Shown here: positions 36,746 through 46,672 of the stretch, one piece after another
Numbering within the stretch: the stretch's first letter is position 1
Layout: each line of letters opens with the position of its first letter
NCBI GenBank assembly: GCA_964539665.1
Contig: CAZIKB010000003.1
Location: forward strand, 62,001 to 126,000
Origin: CAZIKB01 sp964539665
GTDB lineage: Bacteria > Zhuqueibacterota > Zhuqueibacteria > Oceanimicrobiales > Oceanimicrobiaceae
Length of the DNA: 64,000 nucleotides
Reading direction: 5' to 3'
Program-made: the position numbers and the translations under genes
The notes under the pieces: model-generated
Told to the model about the DNA's origin: nothing
Databases searched by the model: none
Seen by the model: the letters and a program-made list of their open reading frames with translations, nothing else

Positions 36746-38599
36746 ATGTTTAATTACAATTCTGATAAAGTTAAATTACCTTATACATTTGCTAAAATGT
36801 GCAAAATTAAGGTACAATATTGTTTGGCGATAATGCCATTGTTTATTTTGTTTAATACGTCTTTTGCTCAAAGCCCGAAGCACAACTATCCTTTAATTGG
36901 ATGGCAGACTTTTGGTGGAGCGGTCGATGATTTCTATGCTCGATTTGATCTTTTAGTAACAAAATCTTCAAGTAATGGTTTTGTAAAAAGATTAAAAGGC
37001 ATAAATCCTGATATGTTAATCGTCTCGACTACAGACTGGAATACCGGGCGAGACATTGATAACATGCCAGAGGAATGGTGGTTACGTGATTCAAATGGAA
37101 ACGTGAAAATAATTTATGGCGGCTTTAAAATGGCGAACCTATCCGATCTTTGCCCAAAAGCTACACGGGGTGCATTTAGTGGGATGACCTATTCTGAGTA
37201 TTTGCCTGTATTTTTGTCTAGTAGAATAGATTTAACCTATTTTGATGGAGTCGGTACTAATGGCGTCTGGGGAAAGGATGGAATGGAATGGAATTGGAAT
37301 CGTAATGAATGGTCTGATATTGACATTGATAATAACGGTGTCAATGATCATGATGAACACTCAAAAGATTGGTTCTTGACTCATTGGCAAGGTGGATTAG
37401 ATGTCCTCATGTCAAAATTGCGTCAAATGATTGGACCGAATAAACTCCTACTGATAAATAGCGGGACCTCGCACTCCTGGGGCTGGGAGGAGTCCAATGG
37501 CATTATTGATGAAAAATTAACATCGTACTCTGACACTAAATTTAATTTAAATTATTATAAAGCCATTAAAAATGTGTCACAAAAACCTTTCATTACAGTT
37601 GCAGACGGTTTACCTTTTTATGGTAATCCAAATGTGCCGGATGAATCAAAAAATGATTATATTGGTATGCGTTTTGGACTTGTAACCTGTATGTTTAATG
37701 ATATATATTTCAGTTTTCAGAATATCCGGGCCAATGAACATTACTGGAGTTATTGGTATGATGAATTTGATGTTAATCTCGGCAAACCAATTGGCCGCCC
37801 TTCTAAAATAAGAGAAGGACTTTGGGTGCGATTTTTTGATAACGGTGTTGCAATAGCGAGTACAGATGGCTATTCTCAGGTTGTAACTGATTCTGATTTA
37901 AAAGGATTCTCTGAATATAGCGGACCTTATTATAGGTTCCTGGGAAGCCAAAATCCATCTTTCAACAACGGTCAAATATTCGATAGAGTAGAACTTGATG
38001 GACACATTCAGAGCTCAAGTAGAATTTTTGGTGATGGCATTTTATTGTTAAAAGAGCCAACAGTTGTTGTTGCTGATATTATCATTGATAACAGTGATGC
38101 CGGTACTTCCCCATCAAGTTCTAAGGCTAAATTGAAAAATGGTTTTGTTCTTCAAACAGACTGTAAATCTGGCTATGATTTTTACAAGTTACGCTGCTCA
38201 AGCTGGCAGGAAGTATACGGCTATGCCTATGCCCCGTCAGGAAACGGCGAAGCAATTTATCGCCCCAATATCGGCGTGGCGGGCGAGTATGAAGTATTCG
38301 AGTGGCATGGTAAAATGGATGGCGTTAATATGGCCACAAATGCAGTGTACAATATACTGCATTCGAATGGACAGGATAGCAAACGAGTTAATCAATCTAA
38401 TAACACCGGCCACTGGAATAGCCTGGGAGTTTATCAATTCAGAAAGGGCAGCGACCTTAATGTGACAATAAAGGCACAAGGCGCGGATGGTTATGTAATG
38501 GCAGACGCTATTAAGTTTGTTAATCTTAGTTCAAAAGTAGAGCCTCCAGCGAATCTGTTGCCTCCGATTGGTGTTCGTGTGCAACAAAATAATAACTAA
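36746..38599 (+). CDS. Secreted glycosidase-like protein with golvesin C-terminal domain
   Basis: The 617-residue protein has a likely signal peptide (hydrophobic core near residues 25-38, cleavage near FA-QS). An internal Met at residue 18 would give a shorter signal peptide. The central region (about 45-440) resembles hypothetical glycosyl-hydrolase-like (GHL15-type) TIM barrels: GINPDMLIVSTTDW, DLTYFDGVGTNG, LLLINSGTSHSWGW. The last 130 residues match the golvesin C-terminal-like domain, with GEYEVFEWHG, NNTGHWNSLG and ADGYVMADAIKFV. Known golvesin-like domains bind or decorate polysaccharides outside the cell. It may trim or bind the glycan made here. A GAAGG ribosome-binding site precedes the ATG. 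Confidence 0.72.
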   Translation: MFNYNSDKVKLPYTFAKMCKIKVQYCLAIMPLFILFNTSFAQSPKHNYPLIGWQTFGGAVDDFYARFDLLVTKSSSNGFVKRLKGINPDMLIVSTTDWNTGRDIDNMPEEWWLRDSNGNVKIIYGGFKMANLSDLCPKATRGAFSGMTYSEYLPVFLSSRIDLTYFDGVGTNGVWGKDGMEWNWNRNEWSDIDIDNNGVNDHDEHSKDWFLTHWQGGLDVLMSKLRQMIGPNKLLLINSGTSHSWGWEESNGIIDEKLTSYSDTKFNLNYYKAIKNVSQKPFITVADGLPFYGNPNVPDESKNDYIGMRFGLVTCMFNDIYFSFQNIRANEHYWSYWYDEFDVNLGKPIGRPSKIREGLWVRFFDNGVAIASTDGYSQVVTDSDLKGFSEYSGPYYRFLGSQNPSFNNGQIFDRVELDGHIQSSSRIFGDGILLLKEPTVVVADIIIDNSDAGTSPSSSKAKLKNGFVLQTDCKSGYDFYKLRCSSWQEVYGYAYAPSGNGEAIYRPNIGVAGEYEVFEWHGKMDGVNMATNAVYNILHSNGQDSKRVNQSNNTGHWNSLGVYQFRKGSDLNVTIKAQGADGYVMADAIKFVNLSSKVEPPANLLPPIGVRVQQNNN

Positions 38600-38624
38600 T
38601 ACCTCAAAAGGCAGAGCAATCAAT

Positions 38625-39827
38625 TTGGTAATTAGCTACTTCAGTTATGCCTGGGATATAAACGGTATTTCAGCCGGTGCGGCCATTAAAGCAAAAGAGT
38701 TTATCAACGCGATCGAAAAACACGGTCATACCGTCCATCTTGAATGGCGCATGCAACAACCAGGAAATGAACCGGATATTTCCACCAAAATTAAAGAAAG
38801 AATTAAACCATATTTGCAGAAGTATCTGCGTGAATCTCGTGTGCTGTTAAGTAATTTGGGACACCTGAAAAATGAACACAAGATTCTTAAACAGCAAAAA
38901 CCTGATATTTTTTTTCCACGTCTTGAATACGGAAATATCTCTTGTTTTTTACTATCTAAATGGTTGAATATTCCAACAGTTGTAGAGGTTGATTGTCCGC
39001 CAACTCATGAATGGGAAACATTTTATGCTCAGGATGCACTAAAATTTGGTGATTTGTCGTTAAAATTGGAAATAGTAACTTTGAAGCAGGCTGATGCTGT
39101 TATAGTTCAATCTAATCAGTTGATGAGTTACTATGAGTCGCTGGGCGTGTCAAAAGAGAAAATATATGTGATTCCGAATGCGGCTGATATAAAAAAATTT
39201 CAACCGCGTGAGAAGTATGAGTCTGTTGTTTCTGAATATAAGTTGCAGGATAAAATAGTAATTGGTTGGATAGGCGCCGGCTATGCCTGGACCGGCATTG
39301 ATGTTGTCATAGATATGGCTAAAAAATTAATGCGAAATTACCCTTCAGTGCGATTTTTAATGGTAGGCAGTAAACACAATATGGACGTTTTTCAGACACA
39401 TTTTAATTCCAAAGATTTTGAGGACAGAGTAATTTTACCTGGCTTTGTACCGCATGAAAAAATGCCTGATTATCTTTCATGTATGGATATTGTGTTGGCG
39501 CCGTATCCAAAACTTGACTTTTTCTACGCATCATCCATGAAACTTTTTGAATATATGGCAGCCGGAAAAGCAATTGTAGCTACCCGCATCGGTCAGATGG
39601 CAGAGGTAATTCAGGATGGAATAAATGGATTCTTATTTGAGCCTGATTTGTCCAGTGAGTTGTATGAAAAGGTGGAATTATTAGTCACATCCGAAGCGCT
39701 GCGTAAGAAGATATCTCAAAATGCACGGTACGATGCTGAACGAAAGTGGAATTGGGACCAAGTCGGAAATAAAATGATTCAGGTATTTGAAGAGGTTTTA
39801 ACTAAGCGAAATGCACATCGCTGTTGA
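38625..39827 (+). CDS. GT4-family glycosyltransferase
   Basis: A GT-B enzyme of about 400 residues. The N-terminus VISYFSYAWDINGISAGAAIKAKEF fits a GT4 acceptor domain. The donor domain has IGWIGAGYAWTGIDVVIDMAKKL, then FYASSMKLFEYMAAGKAIVAT with the EX7E site. The longest frame starts with TTG at 38568 inside the previous gene. I prefer TTG at 38625, 25 bases after the previous stop and behind GGCAGAG, because the family fold begins there. Confidence 0.8.
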   Translation: MVISYFSYAWDINGISAGAAIKAKEFINAIEKHGHTVHLEWRMQQPGNEPDISTKIKERIKPYLQKYLRESRVLLSNLGHLKNEHKILKQQKPDIFFPRLEYGNISCFLLSKWLNIPTVVEVDCPPTHEWETFYAQDALKFGDLSLKLEIVTLKQADAVIVQSNQLMSYYESLGVSKEKIYVIPNAADIKKFQPREKYESVVSEYKLQDKIVIGWIGAGYAWTGIDVVIDMAKKLMRNYPSVRFLMVGSKHNMDVFQTHFNSKDFEDRVILPGFVPHEKMPDYLSCMDIVLAPYPKLDFFYASSMKLFEYMAAGKAIVATRIGQMAEVIQDGINGFLFEPDLSSELYEKVELLVTSEALRKKISQNARYDAERKWNWDQVGNKMIQVFEEVLTKRNAHRC

Positions 39828-39983
39828 AGAAGTAACCTTCCGATGGTTTATTAATATATAAATTCCTGTATGTTGAGTTTAATTGATTTACACACTACAT
39901 ACAGTAAGTCAATAATCCTTCTGAAGGTTTTCAGCACTTAATCAACAAAGTCATGCACGTTTGAAAATTACCAGTAAAATTCT

Positions 39984-41792
39984 ATGATTAAAAAAATATT
40001 AATCTTTGTAGCAGTTACAAGTATCCTTTTAGCCGTGGTTTTATGGTTTGGTCAAAGACCTATTTTAGAGTGGGTCAAAAAGAATCCGGATCTTTATAGG
40101 GTACTTCAAAAGGGAAATGCGAAATTTAAATCAATCACGAATCAAACTAATAGCTTGGGCGATTTAAATAAAAATGAAAGCATGACTGAAGCACATTTGG
40201 TGATAGACTACAATAAGTCACTCGGCCAATTTAACAAATTTTGGCGTGGATTTGGAATAGATTCTTTTAATAATGGAATTTTGTTACCGTTCAATTATGA
40301 ATTTTTAAAAACAGCCGGCCAATCAAAGGATGACAGTCAACTTTTCACTCACGTTAATGTCAAAGGAATATTTGCTGACCCTCCAAATAACAAAGTCAAT
40401 GATATTGGAGGTCATGTCTACAAAGAAAATGCCGATGGAAAAGTAGAATATAATTGGAAAATTGTTGACAAAGTTTTTGATAGTATATTAGAAAACAATT
40501 TAAAACCAGTGATTTCTTTAAGCTACATGCCCGAGGACCTGGCTTCAAATGTGAATAAAAAAAATCCATGGAATCATGCTGTAGTTTCACCGCCAACAGA
40601 CTACAATAAGTGGCGGGACCTGGTTTATGCCACGATTGAACATTTACAGGATAGGTACGGTACGGATGAGATAAAGGATTGGTATTTTGAAGTTTGGAAC
40701 GAACCAGACATGCCTCAATTTTTTTGGAAAAAACATCCTGATCGCAAACGATATCCCAAAAGAGGGGATAATTTAGAATATTTTAAACTGTATGATTATA
40801 CTATCGATGGTGCCATTGACGCCGAACCTGATTTACAAATTGGCGGGCCTGCAATAGCCGGTGATATTTTTTTATTTATTAATGAATGGTTTTCGCATTG
40901 CCTGAATGCAAAAAATTACAAAACCGGCAAAACAGGTACAAGGATTGATTTTTTATCACGCCATTGTTACGGTAATATTGAAAATAGAATTTTACCCGGT
41001 ATTATGCAATTTGTGGGTAAGTCTAAAGAAAACGGTCTGGAGATTTTTAATAGATCAAAATTTCTGATTTCTGAAGCAGGGCCGAGTACCGTGCCTAAAA
41101 AATGGCTAAATACTCGCTATGTCGCTGCCTGGATTGTAAAATTGATTGACGGTATTTGTTATCTGGGCGACCAGAAAGGGGAAGACTATATTCCTGATTT
41201 GCTGTTATTCTGGACAAAACCGATCCCAGCGAATTTTGATACCCATTTTGGTTTGATGACTGCTCTGGGTAATAAATGGCACCCATCATCAAACGCGTTG
41301 ATTAAAAGACCCGCATTCAACGCTTTTGATTCTTTAAATAAAATGGGACCGGTTAGATTGGTAGTAGAAGGTACACAATTTGGCGACCCAATTCATGCTT
41401 TGGCAGCAAAAAGTCAAAACGAGTCAGTTCAGATATTATTATATCATTTAAGGGAAGATGATTATTTTAATGAAAACTCACGCAACTACCCGGCTTATTT
41501 AAAAATAAATAATTTACCCGAAGGGAAATACAGATCTGATATGTATGTAATTGATGAATCCCGCAGCAACGGCTTTACACTTTGGAAGAGCCTTGGCAGA
41601 CCAGCTAAGCCAGGCAAAGCACAATTGCGACAACTACAACAAAACGATGATTTAGAGCTGGTCGAAACCAAATTTGAATCCATCAATAATGAAAGAAAAT
41701 ATGAAAAATTGATTAATTTGCAAAATAATAGTGTAGCTTTATTAATTTTATCAAAGGTCAATTCTGTTGGTAACCTTAATGCAGCAAATTAA
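39984..41792 (+). CDS. Membrane-anchored GH39-like glycoside hydrolase
   Basis: The 602-residue protein begins with a single membrane helix (about residues 4-22) that should anchor it in the inner membrane with the rest outside. The catalytic (beta/alpha)8 region spans about 70-460. VWNEPDMP supplies the acid/base Glu at residue 240, and FLISEAGPS supplies the nucleophile Glu at residue 364. This spacing fits GH39 and related clan A enzymes (beta-xylosidase, iduronidase). The C-terminal 120 residues form a beta-rich domain. It may edit or release the surface glycan. Confidence 0.78.
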   Translation: MIKKILIFVAVTSILLAVVLWFGQRPILEWVKKNPDLYRVLQKGNAKFKSITNQTNSLGDLNKNESMTEAHLVIDYNKSLGQFNKFWRGFGIDSFNNGILLPFNYEFLKTAGQSKDDSQLFTHVNVKGIFADPPNNKVNDIGGHVYKENADGKVEYNWKIVDKVFDSILENNLKPVISLSYMPEDLASNVNKKNPWNHAVVSPPTDYNKWRDLVYATIEHLQDRYGTDEIKDWYFEVWNEPDMPQFFWKKHPDRKRYPKRGDNLEYFKLYDYTIDGAIDAEPDLQIGGPAIAGDIFLFINEWFSHCLNAKNYKTGKTGTRIDFLSRHCYGNIENRILPGIMQFVGKSKENGLEIFNRSKFLISEAGPSTVPKKWLNTRYVAAWIVKLIDGICYLGDQKGEDYIPDLLLFWTKPIPANFDTHFGLMTALGNKWHPSSNALIKRPAFNAFDSLNKMGPVRLVVEGTQFGDPIHALAAKSQNESVQILLYHLREDDYFNENSRNYPAYLKINNLPEGKYRSDMYVIDESRSNGFTLWKSLGRPAKPGKAQLRQLQQNDDLELVETKFESINNERKYEKLINLQNNSVALLILSKVNSVGNLNAAN

Positions 41793-41828
41793 GTTCAATA
41801 ATTTGAATATTTAAAAGGAGATAACATA

Positions 41829-43706
41829 TTGAATTCAAATTATTCCAAACAAAATAGCGTAATTCATCAAATTAAGATTAGCTTTTTGGGGGGACTTTTG
41901 ACCGGTATAATTATCGGTGGCTCTCTGGCAATTTATAACACCTGGTTTTTAAATTACTATATTCAGAAAGGGCTAACTCATTTTGTCATTGAAATATTCA
42001 GTGAATATATCATTCAAGCCACTTTGGCTGCAACTTTGATCTTTTTATTTTTATTACCTTTTGTGGCTTTTTTTAGTCAAACCATTTCAGAAATTAGGGC
42101 CATTCGTCTGGCAAGATTCACATTAATGCTGGTCGGAATAATCTGGGTAATTGGCGGCTATCAAATAAACAAATCTATCTGGTTCCCACCGATAGCTTCT
42201 GCGAAAGGCATTTTAGGAAACATGTTTTACAGTTTCATCTGTCTGGGATTGGCTTTTCTTTTATACAAAATAATGATGGCATTTCGTTTAAAACTGCCTT
42301 TGCCATTTGCTGGATTATTGCATAAATTATACAATGGCAAATTATTGAGTGCAATTGCGTCAATTTTTATTGTTGCGAATGGATGTACCATTTATCATCT
42401 CGCAAACCATAAACCTAATAGTCCCAATGTTGTAATTCTTTCGATTGATACGTTACGTGCTGATCATCTTGGTTGTTATGGTTATGAAAGGAATACGAGC
42501 CCAACTATTGATAAATTAGCCAGCGAGGGCGTTCAATTCTCTAATTGTTATGCTCAACGTGGTCTAACCTGGCCGTCACTAACATCAATAATGACTGCCA
42601 TGTATCCGAAAACTCATGGAGTCAGACGCAATCAGGTTCCGCTTGACGGCAAAAATATTACCATCGCCGAAATTCTTAAAAATGAAGGGTACAAGACCGG
42701 TGCATTTCTTGCAAATTATTATTTTTCACCAAATCGTGGTTTCGACACCAAAATGGGTGGTGAAATTGGCGATCTGGATTATGCCATCACGGGGCAAGCT
42801 TTAGGTTGGCTGAATGGGATTAATCCTCAGGAAGACAATTTTTTCTTGTGGATTCACTATAAAAATCCTCATTTACCTTATGAACCGCCTGAACCGTTTA
42901 CAAATATGTTTGACTCAACTTATACCGGCCAGTACGATGGTTCAAGGAAGTCAGTCAATTCGATTTATGTGAATAAAACAGAACTCGAAGAAAGAGATCT
43001 TGACCACATTGTTGCACTTTATGATGCTGAGATAAGATCTACAGACAGCTATATTGAACTTATCCTGCAAAAGCTCAAAGCCATGAATGTGTATGATAAT
43101 ACAATTATTGTCTTCATCTCTGACCATGGTGAAGAGCTTTATGAGCGTAATTATTATTTTGATCATGCTTGCTCAATCTACGATGGTGTTTTGCGAATTC
43201 CTTTGGTCATAAAATATTCGGATGTTATTCCGGCTGGGAAAATAATGGAAAATCAGATTGAAAGTATTGATATCACCCCAACCATCCTCAATATTTTAAA
43301 AGTTCCTTTACGTGATGAATTTGAAGGTCGCAGTATATTTGGAATGATATTAGATGATTCTTCTGATGTATGGTTTCCTTCTTTTGCTGACCGCTCAATT
43401 GTCATAAATTCCATTCGAACACCGCAGTGGAAATATATTTATAATCCGGAAGATTACCATGCAGTGTGTGTAACTGGCGCCGTAGAGGATGATGGAGAAG
43501 GTTATGATGTTGAAATTGAAGAACTTTATAATATACAAACCGATCCGTCTGAGCAAGTAAATCTGGCTGAGCAATTTCCGAATATTGCTAAAGAATTACG
43601 CGCAGAGATCATAAACTGGCTCAATACCAACAAGAAAGTACATAAAGAATATACACTGTCCAAAGAAGCAGAAAAAAGACTGCGTGCCCTGGGATACGTC
43701 AAATGA
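41829..43706 (+). CDS. Membrane sulfatase-fold protein with Thr nucleophile site and LGY tail
   Basis: The 625-residue protein has an N-terminal membrane region with about five helices (residues 15-195), then an exported AP/sulfatase-fold domain. Metal-site motif LSIDTLRADHLGCYGYERNT has Asp at 207; a later ISDHGEELYE and FDHACSIYDGVLRIPL follow. The nucleophile site reads T-W-P-S-L with Thr 247 in place of Cys, as in LtaS/EptA-type phosphotransferases. The end AEKRLRALGYVK is the locus-specific tail. The start is TTG behind a strong AAAAGGAG ribosome-binding site at 41813-41820. A lipid-derived phosphoester could be the donor. Confidence 0.8.
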   Translation: MNSNYSKQNSVIHQIKISFLGGLLTGIIIGGSLAIYNTWFLNYYIQKGLTHFVIEIFSEYIIQATLAATLIFLFLLPFVAFFSQTISEIRAIRLARFTLMLVGIIWVIGGYQINKSIWFPPIASAKGILGNMFYSFICLGLAFLLYKIMMAFRLKLPLPFAGLLHKLYNGKLLSAIASIFIVANGCTIYHLANHKPNSPNVVILSIDTLRADHLGCYGYERNTSPTIDKLASEGVQFSNCYAQRGLTWPSLTSIMTAMYPKTHGVRRNQVPLDGKNITIAEILKNEGYKTGAFLANYYFSPNRGFDTKMGGEIGDLDYAITGQALGWLNGINPQEDNFFLWIHYKNPHLPYEPPEPFTNMFDSTYTGQYDGSRKSVNSIYVNKTELEERDLDHIVALYDAEIRSTDSYIELILQKLKAMNVYDNTIIVFISDHGEELYERNYYFDHACSIYDGVLRIPLVIKYSDVIPAGKIMENQIESIDITPTILNILKVPLRDEFEGRSIFGMILDDSSDVWFPSFADRSIVINSIRTPQWKYIYNPEDYHAVCVTGAVEDDGEGYDVEIEELYNIQTDPSEQVNLAEQFPNIAKELRAEIINWLNTNKKVHKEYTLSKEAEKRLRALGYVK

Positions 43707-43915
43707 AATCCTTATCCGAATTATCTCAGCATCGAGCATAAAATTGTCATACCGAATCCGTTTTAGCGAGTGAGTAATCTGAGTTCTTACAAGATTTAGC
43801 TTTGTAGTAGTGTTTGAACCGGAAATAAATGGATAACCTGCAATAATGGACTAAAGATAGTATTATAATTTGTTGACCTTACTATATCCAAAATTTAAGT
43901 GAAGGATGATTTGAG

Positions 43916-45753
43916 ATGAACAAAACAAATCATAGAGGAATTTTATTCTTTTTGAAGATAGGTATAATATCCGGTTTAATGTATGGCTTAATTTTAGGCT
44001 TGGTGAGATTATTAAGTCATGACGCTGTAAGAGCCTACTATTCAGCAAATTTTACAGATGTCCTGTTTTCATATACACAGGATTTTCTTAATCAAACCGT
44101 CATAATAACTTTGCTCGTATTTATTGTAATTGAAATGACTTTCTATTTTTTAAACAAATTATTTGCAACCGCAGATAATAAGATAGTAAAATATTCAAGA
44201 ATGATCGCGATTAATGGATTTTTCTTTTTATTAATTTTCTATTATTTAAATATTCAACACTGGTTTCCATCGATGTTGTCTAATAGCGCTTTATTGTACT
44301 ACATAATTATTCTCGCGGGCAATGCTTTATTACTGTTATTATTCAATCGAATCAGAAACAAAATAGTTGTTCATGATTCTTTTAAATCCATTAAATTGCC
44401 AGTAATTACTGTTATCGTTTTATTATTGTTTAGCAATGTATTTAGTTATTTTCAAAAGAGTAAATTAAAAGCTGAAACACCGATAAATGTCATAATGATT
44501 GTGATTGATGCCCTGCGCGCCGGGCAGTTAGGTTGTTACGGATATGATCTGCCTACAACTCCGAACATCGATGCATTTGCTCAAGAAAGCCTTAGATTCA
44601 CGAGCAGCTTTTCACCGAGCAACCATACTAAACCTTCCACAGCATCGCTTTTTACTTCGCTCTATCCTTCGCAACATAACGTTATTCTAGGAAATAGGTC
44701 AAATAATTCCGGGGAGTATTTCTCAGATGTTTTAGATGAATCATTCAAAACGATTGCAGAATATTTGTATGAAGCAGATTATAACACGGCCGGGTTTCTA
44801 AACCAGGGTCAATTGCGTAAATATTTGGGATTTGCACAGGGATTTATCTATTATAATTCCCGGTTAGGAAGGGCGCCGCAAATTAATCGTGAATTTTTGC
44901 GTTGGCTGCCCATGAATAAACATAGAAAATTTTTTGCATACATACATTATTTGGATGTACACGGCCCTTATGATCCGCCTGAGAAATATCGAAAAATATT
45001 TAATGTGAATGAGCTGACCAGCGAAATTCCGGAGCGTGCTAAAAATTGGCGAAAATTTAAAAAAGACTTTGAGAGCGGTGCTTTAGAATTTACGCCTGAG
45101 GACCTGGAAAATTTGAAAGCGCTTTACAATGCTGAACTTAAATCCGTTGATGATCAGCTTGGAATACTTTTTCAGGAATTGAAAAGGCAAGGAGTATATG
45201 AAAACAGTCTAATCATAATCACGGCTGACCACGGTGAGTCGTTTGTTGAACATGGCGAAATAGATCATGGCTCCACTTTGTTCGATGAAGTTTTACGCGT
45301 ACCTTTAATAATCCATTATCCTAACCAGGAAAAAACCGGCGTAGTAGATGCAAATGTGCAAACTCTTGATTTACTGCCGACCATTTTAGATTATTTAAAT
45401 ATTACGCCTTCAAAAGACTTGATGGGACAAAGTATTTTAAAGTATTCAAATGGCAGCATTGAGCACGATGAATATCCTATTTTCTGTGAAAGAAATAATC
45501 TGGTCTCATTGATCTTTGGTAAAGATAAATATATTTTTGATAAAATAGCCAGACGGGGGAACTCTATAACTTAGAAATAGATCCGGGAGAGCGGAATAAA
45601 ATTAATTCCCGGAATAGTGAATTAGAGCAGAAAATGAAAGCTATGGTTTTAGAATGGAGTGAGGCCATGAAACTCGTTAGTAAAAAGTCAGAAGGTACTA
45701 AATTAGATAAAGAAACCATCGAAAAACTTAAAAGTCTGGGATATATCAAATAA
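43916..45753 (+). CDS. Membrane sulfatase-fold protein, frameshifted near the C-terminus
   Basis: The frame starting at 43916 ends at 45574, but the family's C-terminal end continues in the +1 frame. From 45560 the sequence reads ELYNLEIDPGERNK and runs to the TAA at 45751-45753, ending IEKLKSLGYIK. The shift falls in a five-G tract at 45555-45559; one extra G would restore a continuous protein of about 612 residues. N-terminal membrane helices (about residues 10-180) lead to the AP-fold domain with IMIVIDALRAGQLGCYGY, T-K-P-S-T (Thr 238 at the nucleophile site) and ITADHGESFVEHGEIDHG. It closely parallels the gene at 41829, so the two are tandem paralogues. The shift may be a sequencing error, a slippage site or real decay. 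Confidence 0.82.
45555..45559 (+). other. G5 tract at a frameshift
   Basis: Five G residues lie exactly where the sulfatase-fold reading frame breaks. Adding one G would join the upstream frame to GELYNLEIDPG and its LGY tail, while the present length gives a stop after about 5 codons. Confidence 0.7.
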
Positions 45754-45917
45754 GACTGTTGAATTAAGGTCAAGTGCCATCTAATATTCTCAGTCGGGCG
45801 AATTCCATGGTTGGAAAAACGCATTCACTTCATTATTAGCCACGTGGCAGAGTGATTCCAAATCAACGTACACTTCAGAATAAACCTAAATGAATTGTCA
45901 AATTATGATTATAAGCT

Positions 45918-45981
45918 GTCATTTGGTTGTCATTAAGTCATCTGTTGTCATTGATTTAATGACCTAATGACCATGAATGAC
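45918..45981. promoter_or_regulatory. Array of inverted GTCAT/ATGAC sites (candidate activator sites)
   Basis: GTCAT occurs at 45918, 45929, 45937 and 45947, then ATGAC at 45959, 45967 and 45977, each 8-12 bases apart. The centre, GTCATT-N5-AATGAC at 45947-45963, is a perfect 6-bp dyad. The spacing of about one helical turn suggests cooperative protein binding. It lies about 300 bases upstream of the sigma-54 promoter candidate, a usual place for an enhancer-binding protein, but the protein is unknown. Confidence 0.45.
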
Positions 45982-46272
45982 ATTGTGACTGAAACAGTAG
46001 TTCAGGTATACTGTTTGTCATTGAATATTGCAATGATAATCAGTAATCATTCCACTATAATTGTTGCTCCCTTAATATTTTCCTCAGAAGTTAATATATC
46101 AGGCATTAAGCAAAAAATTATGAGAAGCTTTTGTTATACATTGTTTCATACTGTAACACAAAAAAATGTTGATCCGTTTTAAGACAATTATTTTTATGCC
46201 GATATTAATTTTGTAGTCGGTCTTTTTAAGTAAGTTCGTATTAATAAAGCACTAAATGTTTATAATTTACAT

Positions 46273-46288
46273 TGGTATAAATTTTGCT
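46273..46288 (+). promoter_or_regulatory. Candidate sigma-54 promoter of the DUF2061/AP/PAPS operon
   Basis: TGGTAT-N5-TTTGCT has GG (46274-46275) and GC (46286-46287) with exactly 10 bases between, as in sigma-54 -24/-12 elements. The gene start at 46352 is about 65 bases downstream, a suitable leader length. The -24 element has T where C is usual, so it may be moderate in strength. Confidence 0.5.
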
Positions 46289-46351
46289 AAAGTATTGCGA
46301 CTGACTTCAAAAATGTTCATTATACGTGATATTAAGACGTGAGGAAAATAT

Positions 46352-46651
46352 ATGTCGGAACAGAACCGAAAAAGAGTAATTGGTAAGGCAATTACTTATA
46401 GAGGACTTGGCACATTAGTTACTATATCAGTAATATATATTTTCACTGGAAAATTGGCGCTTTCATTTGGTGTCGGACTTGTTGAGGTCGTTGCTAAAAT
46501 GCTTTTTTATTACCTGCATGAACGACTTTGGGAGAAAATATCATGGGGTAAAGATAAACATCCTCTTGCTGGAATCCCTGTTAAAAAGGAGCTTGAACCT
46601 GAAGACAAAGTATTGCTTGAAGAGAGATTAAAAGAGCTTGGATATTTATAA
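46352..46651 (+). CDS. DUF2061 membrane protein with LGY tail
   Basis: The 99-residue protein has two membrane helices and the DUF2061 signature: ITYRGLGTLVT near residue 12 and FYYLHERLWEKISWG near residue 52. The family is often found near sulfate-activation or glycan genes, but has no proven function. After the domain comes an acidic linker and the tail LLEERLKELGYL. The ATG follows GAGGAAAA. It is the first gene of a run that ends near 58743 and lies about 65 bases after a sigma-54-like promoter. Confidence 0.8.
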   Translation: MSEQNRKRVIGKAITYRGLGTLVTISVIYIFTGKLALSFGVGLVEVVAKMLFYYLHERLWEKISWGKDKHPLAGIPVKKELEPEDKVLLEERLKELGYL

Positions 46652-46672
46652 AAATCGAATTATTGGGAGCAA

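Larger units (their letters stand above)
45754..46351. other. Non-coding promoter region with GTCAT/ATGAC array
   Basis: No gene is supported here. The region carries a cluster of inverted pentamers at 45918-45981 and a sigma-54-like promoter at 46273-46288, both ahead of the DUF2061 operon. A 71-codon frame at 45967-46182 overlaps the pentamer array and has no recognisable protein features. Confidence 0.6.

Noticed and set aside
43830..43870. TATAAT-like -10 element before the third sulfatase-fold gene
   Set aside because: No suitable -35 element at proper spacing; common by chance in AT-rich sequence.
45967..46182. 71-residue open frame upstream of the DUF2061 operon
   Set aside because: It overlaps the inverted pentamer array, has no ribosome-binding site that I can see and no recognisable protein features.
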